NCBI GenBank assembly: GCA_950097015.1
Contig: CATNEN010000012.1
Coordinates: forward strand, 2,411,501 to 2,475,500
Source: Macrostomum hystrix
Taxonomy: Eukaryota; Platyhelminthes; Macrostomidae
Direction: 5' to 3'
DNA: 64,000 bases
The translations under genes and the position numbers were made by a program. Position 1 is the stretch's first letter, and every line of letters starts with the position of its first letter. The notes below the pieces were generated by a model. That model saw only the letters and a list, made by a program, of their open reading frames with translations. It searched no databases and was not told the origin of the DNA. Below are positions 12,116 through 24,200 of this stretch, one piece after another.

Positions 12116-12987
12116 CAGGGGTCGGCAAACTCCGGCCCGCGGGCCAGATGCGGCCCTCGAAGCTCCCAAATCCGGCCCGTTGCCCATTCCGACATCTACA
12201 GTATCCTGTCTCGTCTCTCCCCTGTAATATCTCTCCCCTGTCTCATCGCTCCCCTGTCCCCTGTGTCCTTTCTCTCCCGTGTCTCATCTCTCCCCTGTCT
12301 GAACTCTCCCGCGTCTCATCTCTCCCGTGTCTCATCTCTCCCGTGTCTCATCTCTCCCGTGTCTCATCTCTCCCGTCTCATCTCTCCAGTGTCTCGTCTC
12401 TTCCCTGTCTCATCTCACCTGTGTCTCATCTCTCCTGTGTCTCATCTCTCCCGTGTCTCATCTCTCCCCTGTCTGAACTCTCCCGCGTCTCATCTCTCCC
12501 GTGTCTCATCTCTCCCGTGTCTCATCTCTCCCGTGTCTCATCTCTCCCGTGTCTCATGTCTCCCGTGTCTCAAATCTCCCGTGTCTCATCTCTCCCGTCT
12601 CATCTCTCCAGTGTCTCGTCTCTTCCCTGTCTCATCTCACCTGTGTCTCATCTCACCTGTGTCTCATCTCTCCCGTGTCTCATCTCTCCCCTGTCTGAAC
12701 TCTCCCGCGTCTCATCTCTCCCGTGTCTCATCTCTCCCGTGTCTCAACTCTCCCGTGTCTCATCTCTCCCGTGTCTCATCTCTCCCGTGTCTCAACTCTC
12801 CCGTGTCTCAACTCTCCCGTGTCTCATCTCTCCCCTGTCTCAACTCTCCCGCTTCTTATCTCTCCCGTGTCTCATCTCTCCGGTGTCTCATCTCTACATT
12901 GTCTCATATTTTTACAGTCAATGCGGCCCGCTGTCGTCTTTTAGGTTCTCTATTTGGCCCGCTAGCTAATAAGTTTGTCGACCCCTG
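12116..12987. mobile_element. Complete non-autonomous hAT element with 16-bp minisatellite core
   Basis: It is flanked by a perfect 8-bp target duplication CTGTAGAC (12108-12115 and 12988-12995), the hAT hallmark. Termini are CAGGGGTCGGCAAACTCCGG and the inverse ending GTCGACCCCTG. Between them, about 12190-12905 is a 16-bp tandem array (GTGTCTCATCTCTCCC and variants). No transposase coding is present, so mobility would depend on enzyme from elsewhere. Long ORFs across the array are not genes. Confidence 0.95.
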
Positions 12988-13293
12988 CTGTAGACTGACA
13001 AGGTGTGCATGTATTTATTTTTTAATTCACGCTGGCGGTCTGGTGATAGGATTTTTTTACTCGCTATCTATGCCTACACACTAATTCTATAGAGCACTGA
13101 GGTTTTGTGTGCCAACAGTCAACAAGCTTGCAAATAAATGATCAACATCAATGCTGCTGCTATGCCGCTGCTGCTAATAATGACAAAATTAGTAATTCTG
13201 CAATAACTCATTGTTCTACTGTTTTCTAATCAACGAACTTTACTTTTGTCATTTATATTTTGATCTTTCTATTCTATTTTTTATCCACCATTA

Positions 13294-13492
13294 GATCAGG
13301 CTACTCTGTCCACCTGTAGATCAGGCTACTCTGTCCACCTGTAGATCAGGCTACTCTGTCCACCTGTAGATCAGGCTACTCTGCCCACCTGTAAATCAGG
13401 CTACTCTGTCCACCTGTAGATCAATCTACTCTATTCACCTGTAGATCTGGCTACTCTGTCCACCTGTAGATCAGGCTACTCTGTTCACCTAG
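13294..13492. repeat. 25-bp minisatellite
   Basis: About eight tandem units containing GTAGATCAGGCTACTCTGTC then CACCT. Flanks are intergenic. Confidence 0.95.
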
Positions 13493-14163
13493 GGTAACGA
13501 GGCTATTGGCTGGACTAAAAAATTAGGAAAATGGTCTTTGGTATCTAATTTGCATAGGGGCAGCTTTTCCTCAAATTCGCTGCTTCTCGCGTCGCTGCAT
13601 TTGGGAATGCGTGCTGGGGCCTAGAAACAATCTCAGTGGACGGACATCAAGCCGAGCTTCTGTTGCAGACAATCAGCTAGGCGATTAGCGCCAACCCCGA
13701 CGGGACTAATCTTCTATCAGCCCTCTTTGCTGGTAGAAGATTGTGGCCTCCTTTGTTGCATCGCCTCATTTTCTTGGGATTTAGCGATCAAACAAGGAGA
13801 CTTGCCCTCGTGGTAAGGGTCCCGCTGGTCTGGAGTTTAGACCAGTTGTCGAGCTTTTGGGATTATTTTCCTCACTTCCTCATTTCGATAAGTCAAATTG
13901 GTGTGTTAGAATCGAAATAGAACTAACTGTTCGTGCTTGTCTTATCTTTCATTTTGCGTCATTGGGTTTGGTTTGGCATTCGGAACAGCTTCAAACCAGT
14001 CGCTTCTGGTTGAGAACGGAGTTTTTAGAAGTTTTTCTCTTGAACTTTTCCATTCTGTTGGATGGAGCTTTTATTCTGTTTCTCTATTTTTAAGAACCAT
14101 GTCATAAATGTTACTGTCGTTCCGTGCGTGAGCCGAATGAACGCTGTTTGGTCATTCAATGAA
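13493..14163. other. Intergenic stretch with consecutive strong hairpins
   Basis: No gene recognised. About 13690-13840 holds three neighbouring stem-loops. The first is AATCTTCTATCAGC with CCTCTTT loop and GCTGGTAGAAGATT. The second has arms CTCCTTTGTTGCATCGC and GCGATCAAACAAGGAG. The third is CTGGTCT/AGACCAG. It could be a structured RNA gene, an old SINE or a foldback remnant. Confidence 0.45.
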
Positions 14164-14542
14164 CTTATTATGATTATTTTTATTTTTATTTTATTTATTT
14201 GCAGGAGGGCTTCGGGCAATAGCACAACATTTGGTGACACTAGACCCGCAGCCAGCTAGGAGGCAATTCTGCCCATTTCGCTGACTCCTGAGCACACGCT
14301 GATACCGTACACAGGCACACGCTCACACAGGTGTGTACATCTGACTTGACTTTCTCATCGTCAGGCAGTGTACACTTCACTGTGCCTTGTAGGTTTGCCC
14401 TCAAGGGCGTAAATGGCACGACAGGCTCCCAAGCCTTCTCTCCGCGGCCGCGCCCCAAATGAATGTGGCCTCGCCGCGGAATCGAACTAAGGGACCGTGG
14501 TGCGAGAGGCAAATGCGTTAACTGCTCTGCCACCGACCCCTG
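14164..14542 (-). mobile_element. tRNA-derived SINE, family A, with target duplication
   Basis: Minus-strand copy of the element at 10053. The head has box A (TGGCAGAGCAGTTAACGC) and box B (GTTCGATTCC). The tail reads GGGTCTAGTGTCACCAAATG and then a short TAAAA-type simple tail. Near-perfect 12-bp flanking repeats TCATTCAATGAA (14152-14163) and TCATTTAATGAA (14543-14554) are a plausible LINE-style target duplication. Confidence 0.9.
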
Positions 14543-14599
14543 TCATTTAATGAAAGACTACTATAAATTCGAAGTACGCATATATTTGAATAATATTTG

Positions 14600-14888
14600 A
14601 TTGCACATGCCTCGATTGGGTCTGATTTGCAGCCGACAGCACAGCCGCAGCTATAGCACGGAGCATCTGAAGGCTGCGTACGGCTGTTCAGTCCATGGAC
14701 TGGGGGGAAGCCACACCCACCCTCAATTACGCCAGTTAATGCTGGTACCCATTTAACAGCTGGGTGAACTGAAACAATGCAGAGTTAAGTGTCTTACTTA
14801 GGTTCACAAATTGTTCCAGTGGTGTCTCGAACCCCCAGCCTTCAAGTCGTGAGTCCGATGCTCCATACACTAAACTACAACCCCCTAG
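14600..14888 (-). mobile_element. tRNA-derived SINE, family C
   Basis: Read on the minus strand it begins GGGGGTTGTAGTTTAGTGTA and has a clear box B (GGGGGTTCGAGACACC). An AGTTAAGTGTCTTAC-type body follows that differs from families A and B. The low-coordinate end is not sharply defined. A hAT element abuts the tRNA-like head at 14891. Confidence 0.7.
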
Positions 14889-14890
14889 TA

Positions 14891-15170
14891 CAGGGGTCGG
14901 CAAACTTATTAGCTAGCGGGACAAAGAGGGAACCTAGAAGACGACAGCGGGCCGCATTGACTGTAGAAATATGAGATAGGGGAGAGATGAGACAGAGACT
15001 TAAGAGATTATGGGGGAATATGAGACACGGGATAAATGATACACAGGAGAGATGAGACATAAGAGAGATGAGACGCGGGAGAGATGAGACATAAGAGAGA
15101 TGAGACGCGGGAGAGATGAGACATAAGAGAGATGAGACGCGGGAGAGATGAGACGCGGGAGAGATGAGAC
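14891..15170. mobile_element. Truncated hAT element of the same family
   Basis: It starts with the terminus CAGGGGTCGGCAAACTTA and continues through the conserved GACGACAGCGGGCCGCATT block into a short GAGAGATGAGAC array. It stops at about 15168 without the opposite terminus. About half of the structure is missing, so no target duplication can be tested. Confidence 0.88.
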
Positions 15171-15629
15171 CGTGTTTACTTCAGTAATTACACGTAGCAT
15201 CAATGAAGCAGCTTAGTAGAATGTAGAATTGTATATTATTACTTCCATCACTTTTTGTCTCGACCTTCTCAAGAGAGACGAATACTTTTAACCGGACTGT
15301 CTTTCCTGTTACTTAAATAAGTTTCACCTGTATATTTTTCTGACATATTCTACATAAATAATTTATTATATAGCGTTATCGTTATCATAGTAACGATAAT
15401 AGTGTAATAGTGTTTAGTACCGTATCATTCGGTAAAAAGCATTGACTAAAGACAAGTTAAGAGGCCACGCAGCCAATGTGTCAAGCATACCGCATGGACA
15501 ATTGTACAGTTATGTTGCTAAACAATACTTTTTTACGTGCTTTGCTTTCCAGCTTAAACAGAAACTTTGTGTGCGGTTCTAAAACTGATACTTAGGTGCA
15601 GGAGTCACTTGGGTGCACAGTTTGACGTT
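15171..15629. other. Intergenic DNA, 3' flank of the SLC46-like gene
   Basis: No gene seen. A TTTATT at 15362-15367 could be the minus-strand polyadenylation signal of the neighbouring transporter gene. Confidence 0.5.
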
Positions 15630-17258
15630 TTAGTCGTGCTGCACTGCGTCCAACATTGTTGACCTCCGGTCGCCTTCGTCCGCATCGCTGACGCAGTCCA
15701 CCTCGTCATTCTCCTCGTCCGCGTCAGTAGCCGCTACGGCTGAGCGCTTGCGCACGCTGTGAATGCGGATACTTGGAGGCTGCGGTCGCAGCAGGCCCGA
15801 AGATGGGGAATCCAGCTGCTGGCTGAATTGAGCGCAGCCGAGTACTGGCGTTGTCTCGGTCACCGAATCCGACTGATGCTGAACGAGATACAGCCTGAGG
15901 AAGCAGCACATGAGGAAGAAGTGCAGACCGGCGTCAAGACTGAACACCATGCCGGGGAACATGTCAACTGTGGCGCCGTAGATCGGGTTGAACATGGCTG
16001 GACCCAGCAGGTTGGCCAAAGCTTCAGCGCATGACAGCAGCGAGAAGGTCTGCCCGGTCTCGCTCTCGTCAACCAGCTTGGATGTCATCGACTTGGTGGC
16101 CGATACGATGAATCCAGCGAAGCAGCCGAGCACAGCGCTGGCGAACAGCAGCCAGGTGGTCTCAGCCAGGCTGGTGATCACCAATCGAACGGTTTTCATC
16201 AGCAGTCCAAACGCCACCAAGGCTGCATCCGACGGCTGTAGGTAGCGGGTGAGCAGCGGCAGAGCCAGCATCAGGTTCAGCCCCATGCAGGCGTAATAGA
16301 CTGACAGGTAGTAGCCGTAGTACTCGCCTGGCCACTTAAACGGTTCGTGCTCCACAAACAGCAGGATGACATCCTGCTCGCCCTGCTTACAGATCTGATT
16401 TATGCATAGCGATGCAAATAGAAAGATGAGGCTCAACTGCTGGGGTCGCTTCTGCATCAGGAAGCCGATTGAGTCCCGCACGGAAAGGCTCCAAGTGGCT
16501 GTGTTCACACAGGGGCATGCGAGCTGAGCGCAGTTGGCAGTGTCCGCGGTGTCCACAGACTCGCGCACCAGAACAACAATGGCTACCTCAAGCAGAAGGT
16601 TGACAACAACATTCACAATCAGCATGGTGTGAATGTCGCCCATGCTTTGAAAAACGCCAGTTAGCAGCGAGCCGAAGAATATGCCAAAGAAGTTCATTGC
16701 CAGCAGGCGGCCAAGCAGTTCTGTGCGATCTTCGCGGCTGCTTGTGTCGGCCACGTAGCTGGTGCAGGCCATTGTCATTACGGTGGATTTTCCAAAGAAT
16801 CCGTAGATGGTGGCGCCAATCATCACCCAGGCTAGAGTGGCGGTGCCGGGCATCGTGCTGACAGCGAAGCAGAACACGGCCAGAACAGCCCCCAACGGTG
16901 GCAGCATCATGGGATACTTGCGGCCCACCCGATCACTCCATGATCCTGCGAACAGGCAGAAGAACACGGCCGGCAGGTTGAGCAGAATTCGATAGGCTAA
17001 CAGATAGTTTGAAGCTGTACGCTGCATGTCATTCTGCCTCTCCACAGACACTACTGCAGGCGGCTGGTGTGACTGGGACCAGGCGTTAGGCTTCTGGGTG
17101 TTGCATACCTCTGCTGGTAGACCCTCGGCTAGGCACACCTCCTGATAGATGTAAATTCTGATCGACGGCTGGAGGAGACTCTCTGAAGACTTGTAAAGAA
17201 AGAAGATGAGCAGCACAAGGTAGGAGGAGATCTTTCTCTTTGCTGCGTCTGTAAGCAT
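15630..17258 (-). CDS. SLC46-like major facilitator transporter (single exon)
   Basis: A 542-aa polytopic membrane protein resembling the SLC46 group (proton-coupled folate transporter and relatives). The first TM segment follows a short basic N-terminus (SSYLVLLIFFLYKSSESLLQ). A large first loop with cysteines follows, then the MFS motif-A region GSWSDRVGRKYPMMLPPLG between TM2 and TM3. About eleven to twelve hydrophobic segments are visible in total. A central loop contains a cysteine cluster (CAQLACPC). The C-terminal tail from about residue 470 is hydrophilic and acidic and is longer than in human SLC46A1 (about 460 aa). No intron is needed. The substrate cannot be told from the sequence. 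Upstream of 17258 is its presumed promoter. Confidence 0.88.
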   Translation of the reverse strand: MLTDAAKRKISSYLVLLIFFLYKSSESLLQPSIRIYIYQEVCLAEGLPAEVCNTQKPNAWSQSHQPPAVVSVERQNDMQRTASNYLLAYRILLNLPAVFFCLFAGSWSDRVGRKYPMMLPPLGAVLAVFCFAVSTMPGTATLAWVMIGATIYGFFGKSTVMTMACTSYVADTSSREDRTELLGRLLAMNFFGIFFGSLLTGVFQSMGDIHTMLIVNVVVNLLLEVAIVVLVRESVDTADTANCAQLACPCVNTATWSLSVRDSIGFLMQKRPQQLSLIFLFASLCINQICKQGEQDVILLFVEHEPFKWPGEYYGYYLSVYYACMGLNLMLALPLLTRYLQPSDAALVAFGLLMKTVRLVITSLAETTWLLFASAVLGCFAGFIVSATKSMTSKLVDESETGQTFSLLSCAEALANLLGPAMFNPIYGATVDMFPGMVFSLDAGLHFFLMCCFLRLYLVQHQSDSVTETTPVLGCAQFSQQLDSPSSGLLRPQPPSIRIHSVRKRSAVAATDADEENDEVDCVSDADEGDRRSTMLDAVQHD

Positions 17259-18249
17259 TTTCCCTTATCTAAGGGGAATATTGTAGCGAAGAACTTTACG
17301 ACACGATTGCGGGTATTTTTTGCTGGTTAGAATTGTGTCCAGAAATGCCTCATTTAGGTTTTCTTGAGTCAGAAGTAGTCTTTTTTATCTGTTTTTGCTC
17401 CAAAGATTTTATTCTAAACATTTTTATGCAGATGCGGCCATTGGAGGCGCTCTCGCTTGCCATTGGATGGTAAAATTTGGCGTGTGTGGTTGGGTATCTT
17501 TTGAAAATAAAAGTTGAATTGAAGGACAAGGAAGCGCTCTACTCAATAAAGTTTGGTATTGAAACATCTTGAGTTTTACTTTGTTGCAATGAGATTACAT
17601 GTAATACATTCGCTCGTAAGCTAATAAAGGAAAGTCAATTGAAGATCGAGGCTCTTGCACTTCAAAACCAATACATAAAAAACATATTAACACATAGGCT
17701 AGGCCTCTTAATTCTCGTTATTTAACTCATGAGCTCATGTCCGTAAAGTATAAGAAGAGGTACAAAGGGAATCCAACAGAACAATTGTATATTACTAGAA
17801 CGATTCATAATATGAACAACGAACGGCTTTAGACAATTTATTTAAGTAAACTTAAAGTTTACTACTAAAGCCTAATAATTATTAGAATAGTTTTTGTTAC
17901 CTTCTTTACCTTACCTAAAAATTCAATAATTTTTTTTAAGTTTAAGTTTAATGTTAACGTTAGTTAAATCAAAGTAATAAAACTGGCGTTTTACGAAGTT
18001 CGAAGTTCTATGAATTTATAAAATATCCAACCACCCATCATTCAGTCAATGTGTTTATATAGATCTACGGTCTACCGAGTTTAGATATATTAGATTAACT
18101 TATATTAAAAAGCAACTTAGCAGCTAAATTTGATTCTCTAGTTTTTCGTATAATTTAGTGCGGGCCCCGTAAACCTATGACTACAAAGTAAGGAGAAAAA
18201 GTAAACTAAAGGAATAAGTAAAAATATCATAACGGTACTTTTCCATAGA
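17259..18249. other. Intergenic region between divergent SLC46-like and TM7SF3 genes
   Basis: The two genes are transcribed away from each other, so about 1 kb of AT-rich DNA must hold both promoters. No named element recognised. Confidence 0.5.
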
Positions 18250-21200
18250 ATGAAAATTTTATTTTCTCTACTAGTTATCAATTTAATGCTCGGAGCCACA
18301 GGTAAAATGTTTATCTTTTCCCTTATGATCTGTATAAGCAACTTGCCTTGCCTATTGTGCACATTTCTGTGCTAGGCCTATGTCATTAAATAAATTAAAA
18401 GAATAAAATATTGACTTTATTTTACTATAACTAGTAGCTTGACTAGTTTTTGTACTATTTGAATTATGGAGCCTTTATTTCATGCATGCATTGTTTTTCT
18501 GATGTTTAATTTTTATATAGGCCCATCAAAGTTCTATGAATAATGCTATTAAACAAATAATAAAAGTTTTTTTAAATTATATAAACATTTATCATAAAAA
18601 TACACTTATAGTATTAAAAGAGGAAGTGCTTATTCCCACGGTCCCGTGCCGATAATTTCAATTTTATCCACACGGATATGTGCCGATAATTTTCTGCTTA
18701 TCTACACGGCAGCTTGTATGAATAGGTCTACTTTCAAGTCCCTACCTATTCTTCTCTGAGCATAAGGCTTATGCTTCCGAGTATAGTGTATAGTGTACAC
18801 TATCAATGCATAGTGTAAAAGAATAGCAATGATTTATAATGTGTGTGACGAGTTTGGTGCTGACTAGAATTCTACTGGTTGACTCGTATGATTTTCTTAG
18901 ATAGACTTCTTACTTTTTTAAGTCAATACTTTTCGAATGAAAACACGTAACGATGACAAAAGATTTAGTAAGTTGTTATTACAATAATTAATAAGGATGA
19001 CATTAATGTCGGTTAATCAATGTGTATGTCGAATGTAGAACACTGTCGTAACACACTGTCAACTTTGTCAATCTATTGGCTTGAGGGTTCAACAAAACGT
19101 TCAAACCCGAAAGGGCCTTGTTTTAAAGAACAGAACCTTGTGGATAAAATTGAAATTAACGGCACGGCATATTTATGTAAAGAGTTTTAGACTTAGCCTA
19201 TTCATACAAGCTGCCGTGTGGATAAGCAGAAAATTATCGGCACGGATCCGTGTGGATAAAATTGAAATTATCGGCACGGGACCGTGGGAATAAGCTCTGC
19301 CATTAAAAGAAGTGTTTTAGAATCCTATACTCTTACAGTTCTCATCCTTTTTCAAAATAGTCATTTTGTCTGCCAGCAGACAAAATGGTAACAGGACAAT
19401 TCGGTAACAGACAATTCGGTAACAGACAGTTCGGTAACACCACAGGACAGTTCGGTAACACCACAGGACAGTTCGGTAACATATCAAGGGACAGTTCCGT
19501 AACAATTGATTAAACTGGATCGGAAGGGTTTTTTGCGAAATTATTTTATGTTTAGTTTGGTAAAGTTACAAAGTAAAGTCAATAGCACTTCGAACCATAT
19601 TTAGCTTTTCGAAATATGAGTATGAGGTTGCATTTTGCATGTTACATATTTCACATTTGGGCGTCAAATAGCGACAATGTACCGTCATCAAGTCATTCAT
19701 ACAGTCATCAAGTGAGGCCAAATTTTGTGTGATCACACAATTTGCACTAATTTTTCATCCCTTTGTACATCCCTTTGAACAAGCCTTTACCCTACTTGCA
19801 CACTCTAAATGACGTGTCAGTTTCAGATACATCAGTAACATCAGTCAGTTGTGTCCTAGCAACGATAGTAGATACATTGTTAGAAAAAACCTAGATTGAT
19901 TTTATTGACTTTCAATTGTTACCGAACTGTCCCCGGTGTGTTACCGAACTGTCTCCTGTATGTTACCGAACTGTCCTTGAGTGTTACCGAACTGTCTGTT
20001 ACCGAACTGTCTGTTACCGAACTGTCCTGTATTCGACAAAATGACCATGTATCCATCAAAGCTACATTATAAAAATAATACCCTTTGTTAGCAGCTATAT
20101 AGCTTAAGCTAGTAGTTATGGCAAAAAACATAATAATTTGAATTGTCATAATCCAGATGTAGACTTGATAGACCCAATGTCAGTTTCAGGAGATTTCTGA
20201 ATCTGAATAGTAGTATCTATAAACAAGAATCTTTCTTCTTGTCTAAGGTTTGGTAAGAACATTTAATTAAGTTAGGCCTAGAAGAATTATATGGTTTATT
20301 GCATAGTTGAAACAGCAAAGCTACTGAATAAATCTGATATTACAGATTATGTATAATATATTTTTAATCTTTATACATTTACAAATTCATTAAAAAAATT
20401 ATCATTTGATTTTCAACAAAATTAAACTGAGAAGTACTTAATGGATACAGCAAAGCTAGAACTAAGACACAATAGGCTATATTGAAGTTTTTACTTTTGC
20501 CAAAATGGGTTGGGTCGTTGCCAGTATCAACAGAAGGGGGACAGTTTGTTTCCTTGTGCAATGTACCTTATTTGTTATTTTAATTTATTTAGTTGTGCTA
20601 GCATCAGCTTGTAATAATCCTTTGGGTTGGTACCACAGCATCGCAGTCAATTGACTGAACAGAAGTTGTACACAGCACTTTATAGATGTGGCTGTGCCAC
20701 TGACAGCAGTTCAATTTGTTTAGGTATGAGTTCTAAAATTTAGGTATAAGTTTTAAAATATTTTAGTTAAGAATAGGGAAAAAATCATTTGATTATCTAA
20801 AGTATAGAAATCAACTAAGCAAATTTGAATTAATTTAGTTTTTGTCTGTGTTCATCTTCTCTTATTATCTGCCCCTTAACAGCACTGTTATCGGCAGCCT
20901 CTGAATTCCAATGGAACCAGTTGGAACCTGTAAACATCAGCACTGCCAGCTTGTCTCCACCTGGCACAGTTGTCCTAGCAACGCCAGCTGGGCCGCCCAG
21001 CGACACCGCCTTTCTGCAGCTGCAGGCCCACCTGCCACCAGACCAGCGAGCCGACTTAACAATCTCCCTGTCCACAAGGCCGGATTTTCATCCCATGTAC
21101 ACCACCACTGGTCGCCAGACTGGCCTAGTGTCTCTAAATGCCAGTATAACCAGCTGGTATATTAGAGCCGAAAATCTCACCTGGGAGACGGTCACAGTCT

Positions 21201-24200
21201 GGATTTTGTTCGCCGCAAAGTCTTGGGAGGAGCCACTGCCTGGTGGCTGCGATCTTACCTCCCCTGTGCCCAATCCCCCCGTGCTGTCCGCTAGCCATCT
21301 AATCGCCGATGGAATCGCTTGGCGTCTTAGTTACGCTTTAGCTGGCGAATTTCGCGAAGCTAAACGCGTCAAGGAGTCTTGCAATGATAGTCTAATGCGC
21401 GGCAATCTGCGGTACAGACTTTACGCTCTGACGCTGAAGTCTTCCAGTCTGAACGACTGGCTGATTGGACTGCGTCGCATGACCACCGGTCAGCAGGCCA
21501 TAGTCTATGGCTGGCAGATAGCTATAGACGGCGAGGATGAGCGCATGCCAAAATACACAAAATTTGATGTTGGCGCTAGGCCTGGAGCACCGGTGATCTA
21601 TACTGTGGTGGTGGAACGCACGGATACCGGCCAATTTAGCGCCTACGTGCCAGTCACGCTGGACGAGTGTCGGCGCAGCACTGGCTTTGAGTGCGTTGTC
21701 GCCACCAGTGAGTACATTTTCACACTGCTCACCGAGAGATCCCTACTCACCGCAATCCCTACTCACTAGAATCTGTAGCAACCGAAATTCCTACTTACCA
21801 AGATCACTACCTGCTGAGATCCCTCCCTCCCTACCTACCTACTCACAGAGATCCCTACTGACCGAGATCCCTACTCACCGAGATCCCTACTCACCGAGAT
21901 CCCAGCTCACCGAGATCCCAGCTCACCGAGATCCCTACTCACAGAGATCCCTACTCACCGAGATCTCTGCTCACCGAGAGATCCCTACTCACTAGAATCC
22001 GTAGCAACCGAAATTCCTACTTACCAAGATCACTAACTGCTGAGATCCCTACCTATTGAGATCCCTACTCACAGAGATCCCTACTCACCGAGATCCCTAC
22101 TCACCGAGATCCCAGCTCACCGAGATCCCTACTCACCGAGATCCCTACTCACCGAGATCCCTACTCACAGAGATCCCTACTCACAGAGATCCCTACTCAC
22201 CGAGATCCCAGCTCACCGAGATCCCTACTCACCGAGATCCCTACTCACCGAGATCCCTACTCACAGAGATCCCTACTCACCGAGATCCCTACTCACCGAG
22301 ATCCCTACTCACCGAGATCCCTACTCACAGAGATCCCTACTCACAGAGATCCCTACTCACAGAGATCCCTGCTCACCGAGATCCCTACTCACCGAGATCC
22401 CAGCTCACCGAGATCCCTACTCACCGAGATCCCTACTCACCGAGATCCCTACTCACAGAGATCCCTACTCACCGAGATCCCTACTCACCGAGATCCCTAC
22501 TCACAGAGATCCCTACTCACCGAGATCCCAGCTCACCGAGATCCCTACTCACCGAGATCCCTACTCACAGAGATCCCTACTTACAGAGATCCCTGCTCAC
22601 CGAGAGATCCCTACTCACTAGAATCCGTAGCAACCGAAATTCCTACTTACTGAAACCACTTCCCACCGAAATCCCTGAATCTTTGAAAACTTTGAAATGG
22701 TCTATCCCAACTGGGTTGAAATCCTAAAATTGAAAAAAAATCCATGCCTACTTTGTTTTTTCGTGCTAGTACTTTAGAATTTAGTAATTTTTTGTAAATA
22801 TACATTATGAAGACCAAGTGTTCATCCACAACTAAGTGTGCTTGTTAGATCTCTAATTTGTTATTTTGTCAATTGTTTTCCTTGTCTGATAAAATTTCAG
22901 CTTTCGAATGGCGAGTGGTCACCACTGTTGCGGCAATCCTTGGCCTGTACTTCTGCACAATTGCATTTCGCTGCTTTTCGCTTAGTAAGTCAGTGTATTT
23001 TACAATTAAATCCTGGCCGTGACTTCAAAGCACGCTTCTGTACTTGTTCTTGTGGTGCGCTGACAGGCACTGAAGTACTATTGCATTCGAGTTTTCATGC
23101 AAACCGTCTGTGCTCTGATCAGATTTGGGTGTGTCTTAGATAATGCTCCGAATACTTTTATTTAGTCGTAGGGAAACAATCAGAGGTAAATAAAACAATC
23201 AGATTTTTCCTTAACAAAATGAGAAATTAAAAAAGTTGGGTCAATCTATAAAATCGGAACTGGAATATGGGACTGATCCATAAAACCGGAAGTGGGATAT
23301 GGGACTAATCCATACACCCAGAAGTGGGATATGACTTACCCTGTAAAAAATTCGGCTGCTTCTTCGGCGGGTTTTTTGTGCAAAATAGGAGTGGAATCTA
23401 CCAAAATCCCCCCTATCTCGCAAGAGTTAAAGAAACCACCAAGGAAGCAGCCGATGTAACCGTAAATTGTGCGGAAACCGCCGAATAATCACCCGAACCA
23501 GTGGCCCATGGGACAACCAGAGAATTATTTACGGGCGATTCCTCGGCGGTTTCTGAGCATGGAATCTTCCAAACTGGAAGATTCTTTGGGTGATTCCATT
23601 TCGCCACCAAGAAGCACCGAGAAAACGCCCAGTTGGGTAGATTCTAAGCATGAAATCATCCGATTGGTATGTTTCCAGCGTTCGGCTGTTTCTTTTTCTC
23701 GAAACACCGCAGATTACAACTGGAATCACCCAAAGAAACATCCCTTTTTTAGCGGGTAACCATGGTGATTGACATGGTCCAGACAATCTATAGTTATGCT
23801 TTCAATCGAAAGAAATATGAATAGACAACATTGTAAGCTAGGACAGCTAATTACCTGAGTCAAATCCTCTGCTCATTAATTGCAGGCGTGCTACTCTGCG
23901 GCCTGTCAGCCGGTGCTCTATTCACCCTGCCTGGCACTCTGCGCGCACTGCCCACCGAGTCGGTCTGGCTTGCCTATCTGCTTGGCGCCGGGGTTGGCGG
24001 CCTGGTGATCGGCATAGCGGCACTGATCATTTGGGTGCGCTGCCGATCCACCGGCCTGGGCTTGCTTTTCATTCACCTGCCTGGCTCCTATTTATTGACC
24101 TGCGCCGCTTTCGCCAGTCCACTCGGCCAGCTGTGGTGGATAATGCGAGAGGAGTACATAATGTTCATGTCGCTGGCTGTCATTGTCCTGCTTAGCCTGC

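Noticed and set aside
12148-13084. ORFs of 270-370 codons at 12.0-13.1 kb
   Set aside because: They read through a hAT element and its 16-bp array. Three overlapping frames are equally open, and the product is a simple Ser/Leu/Pro/Val repeat.
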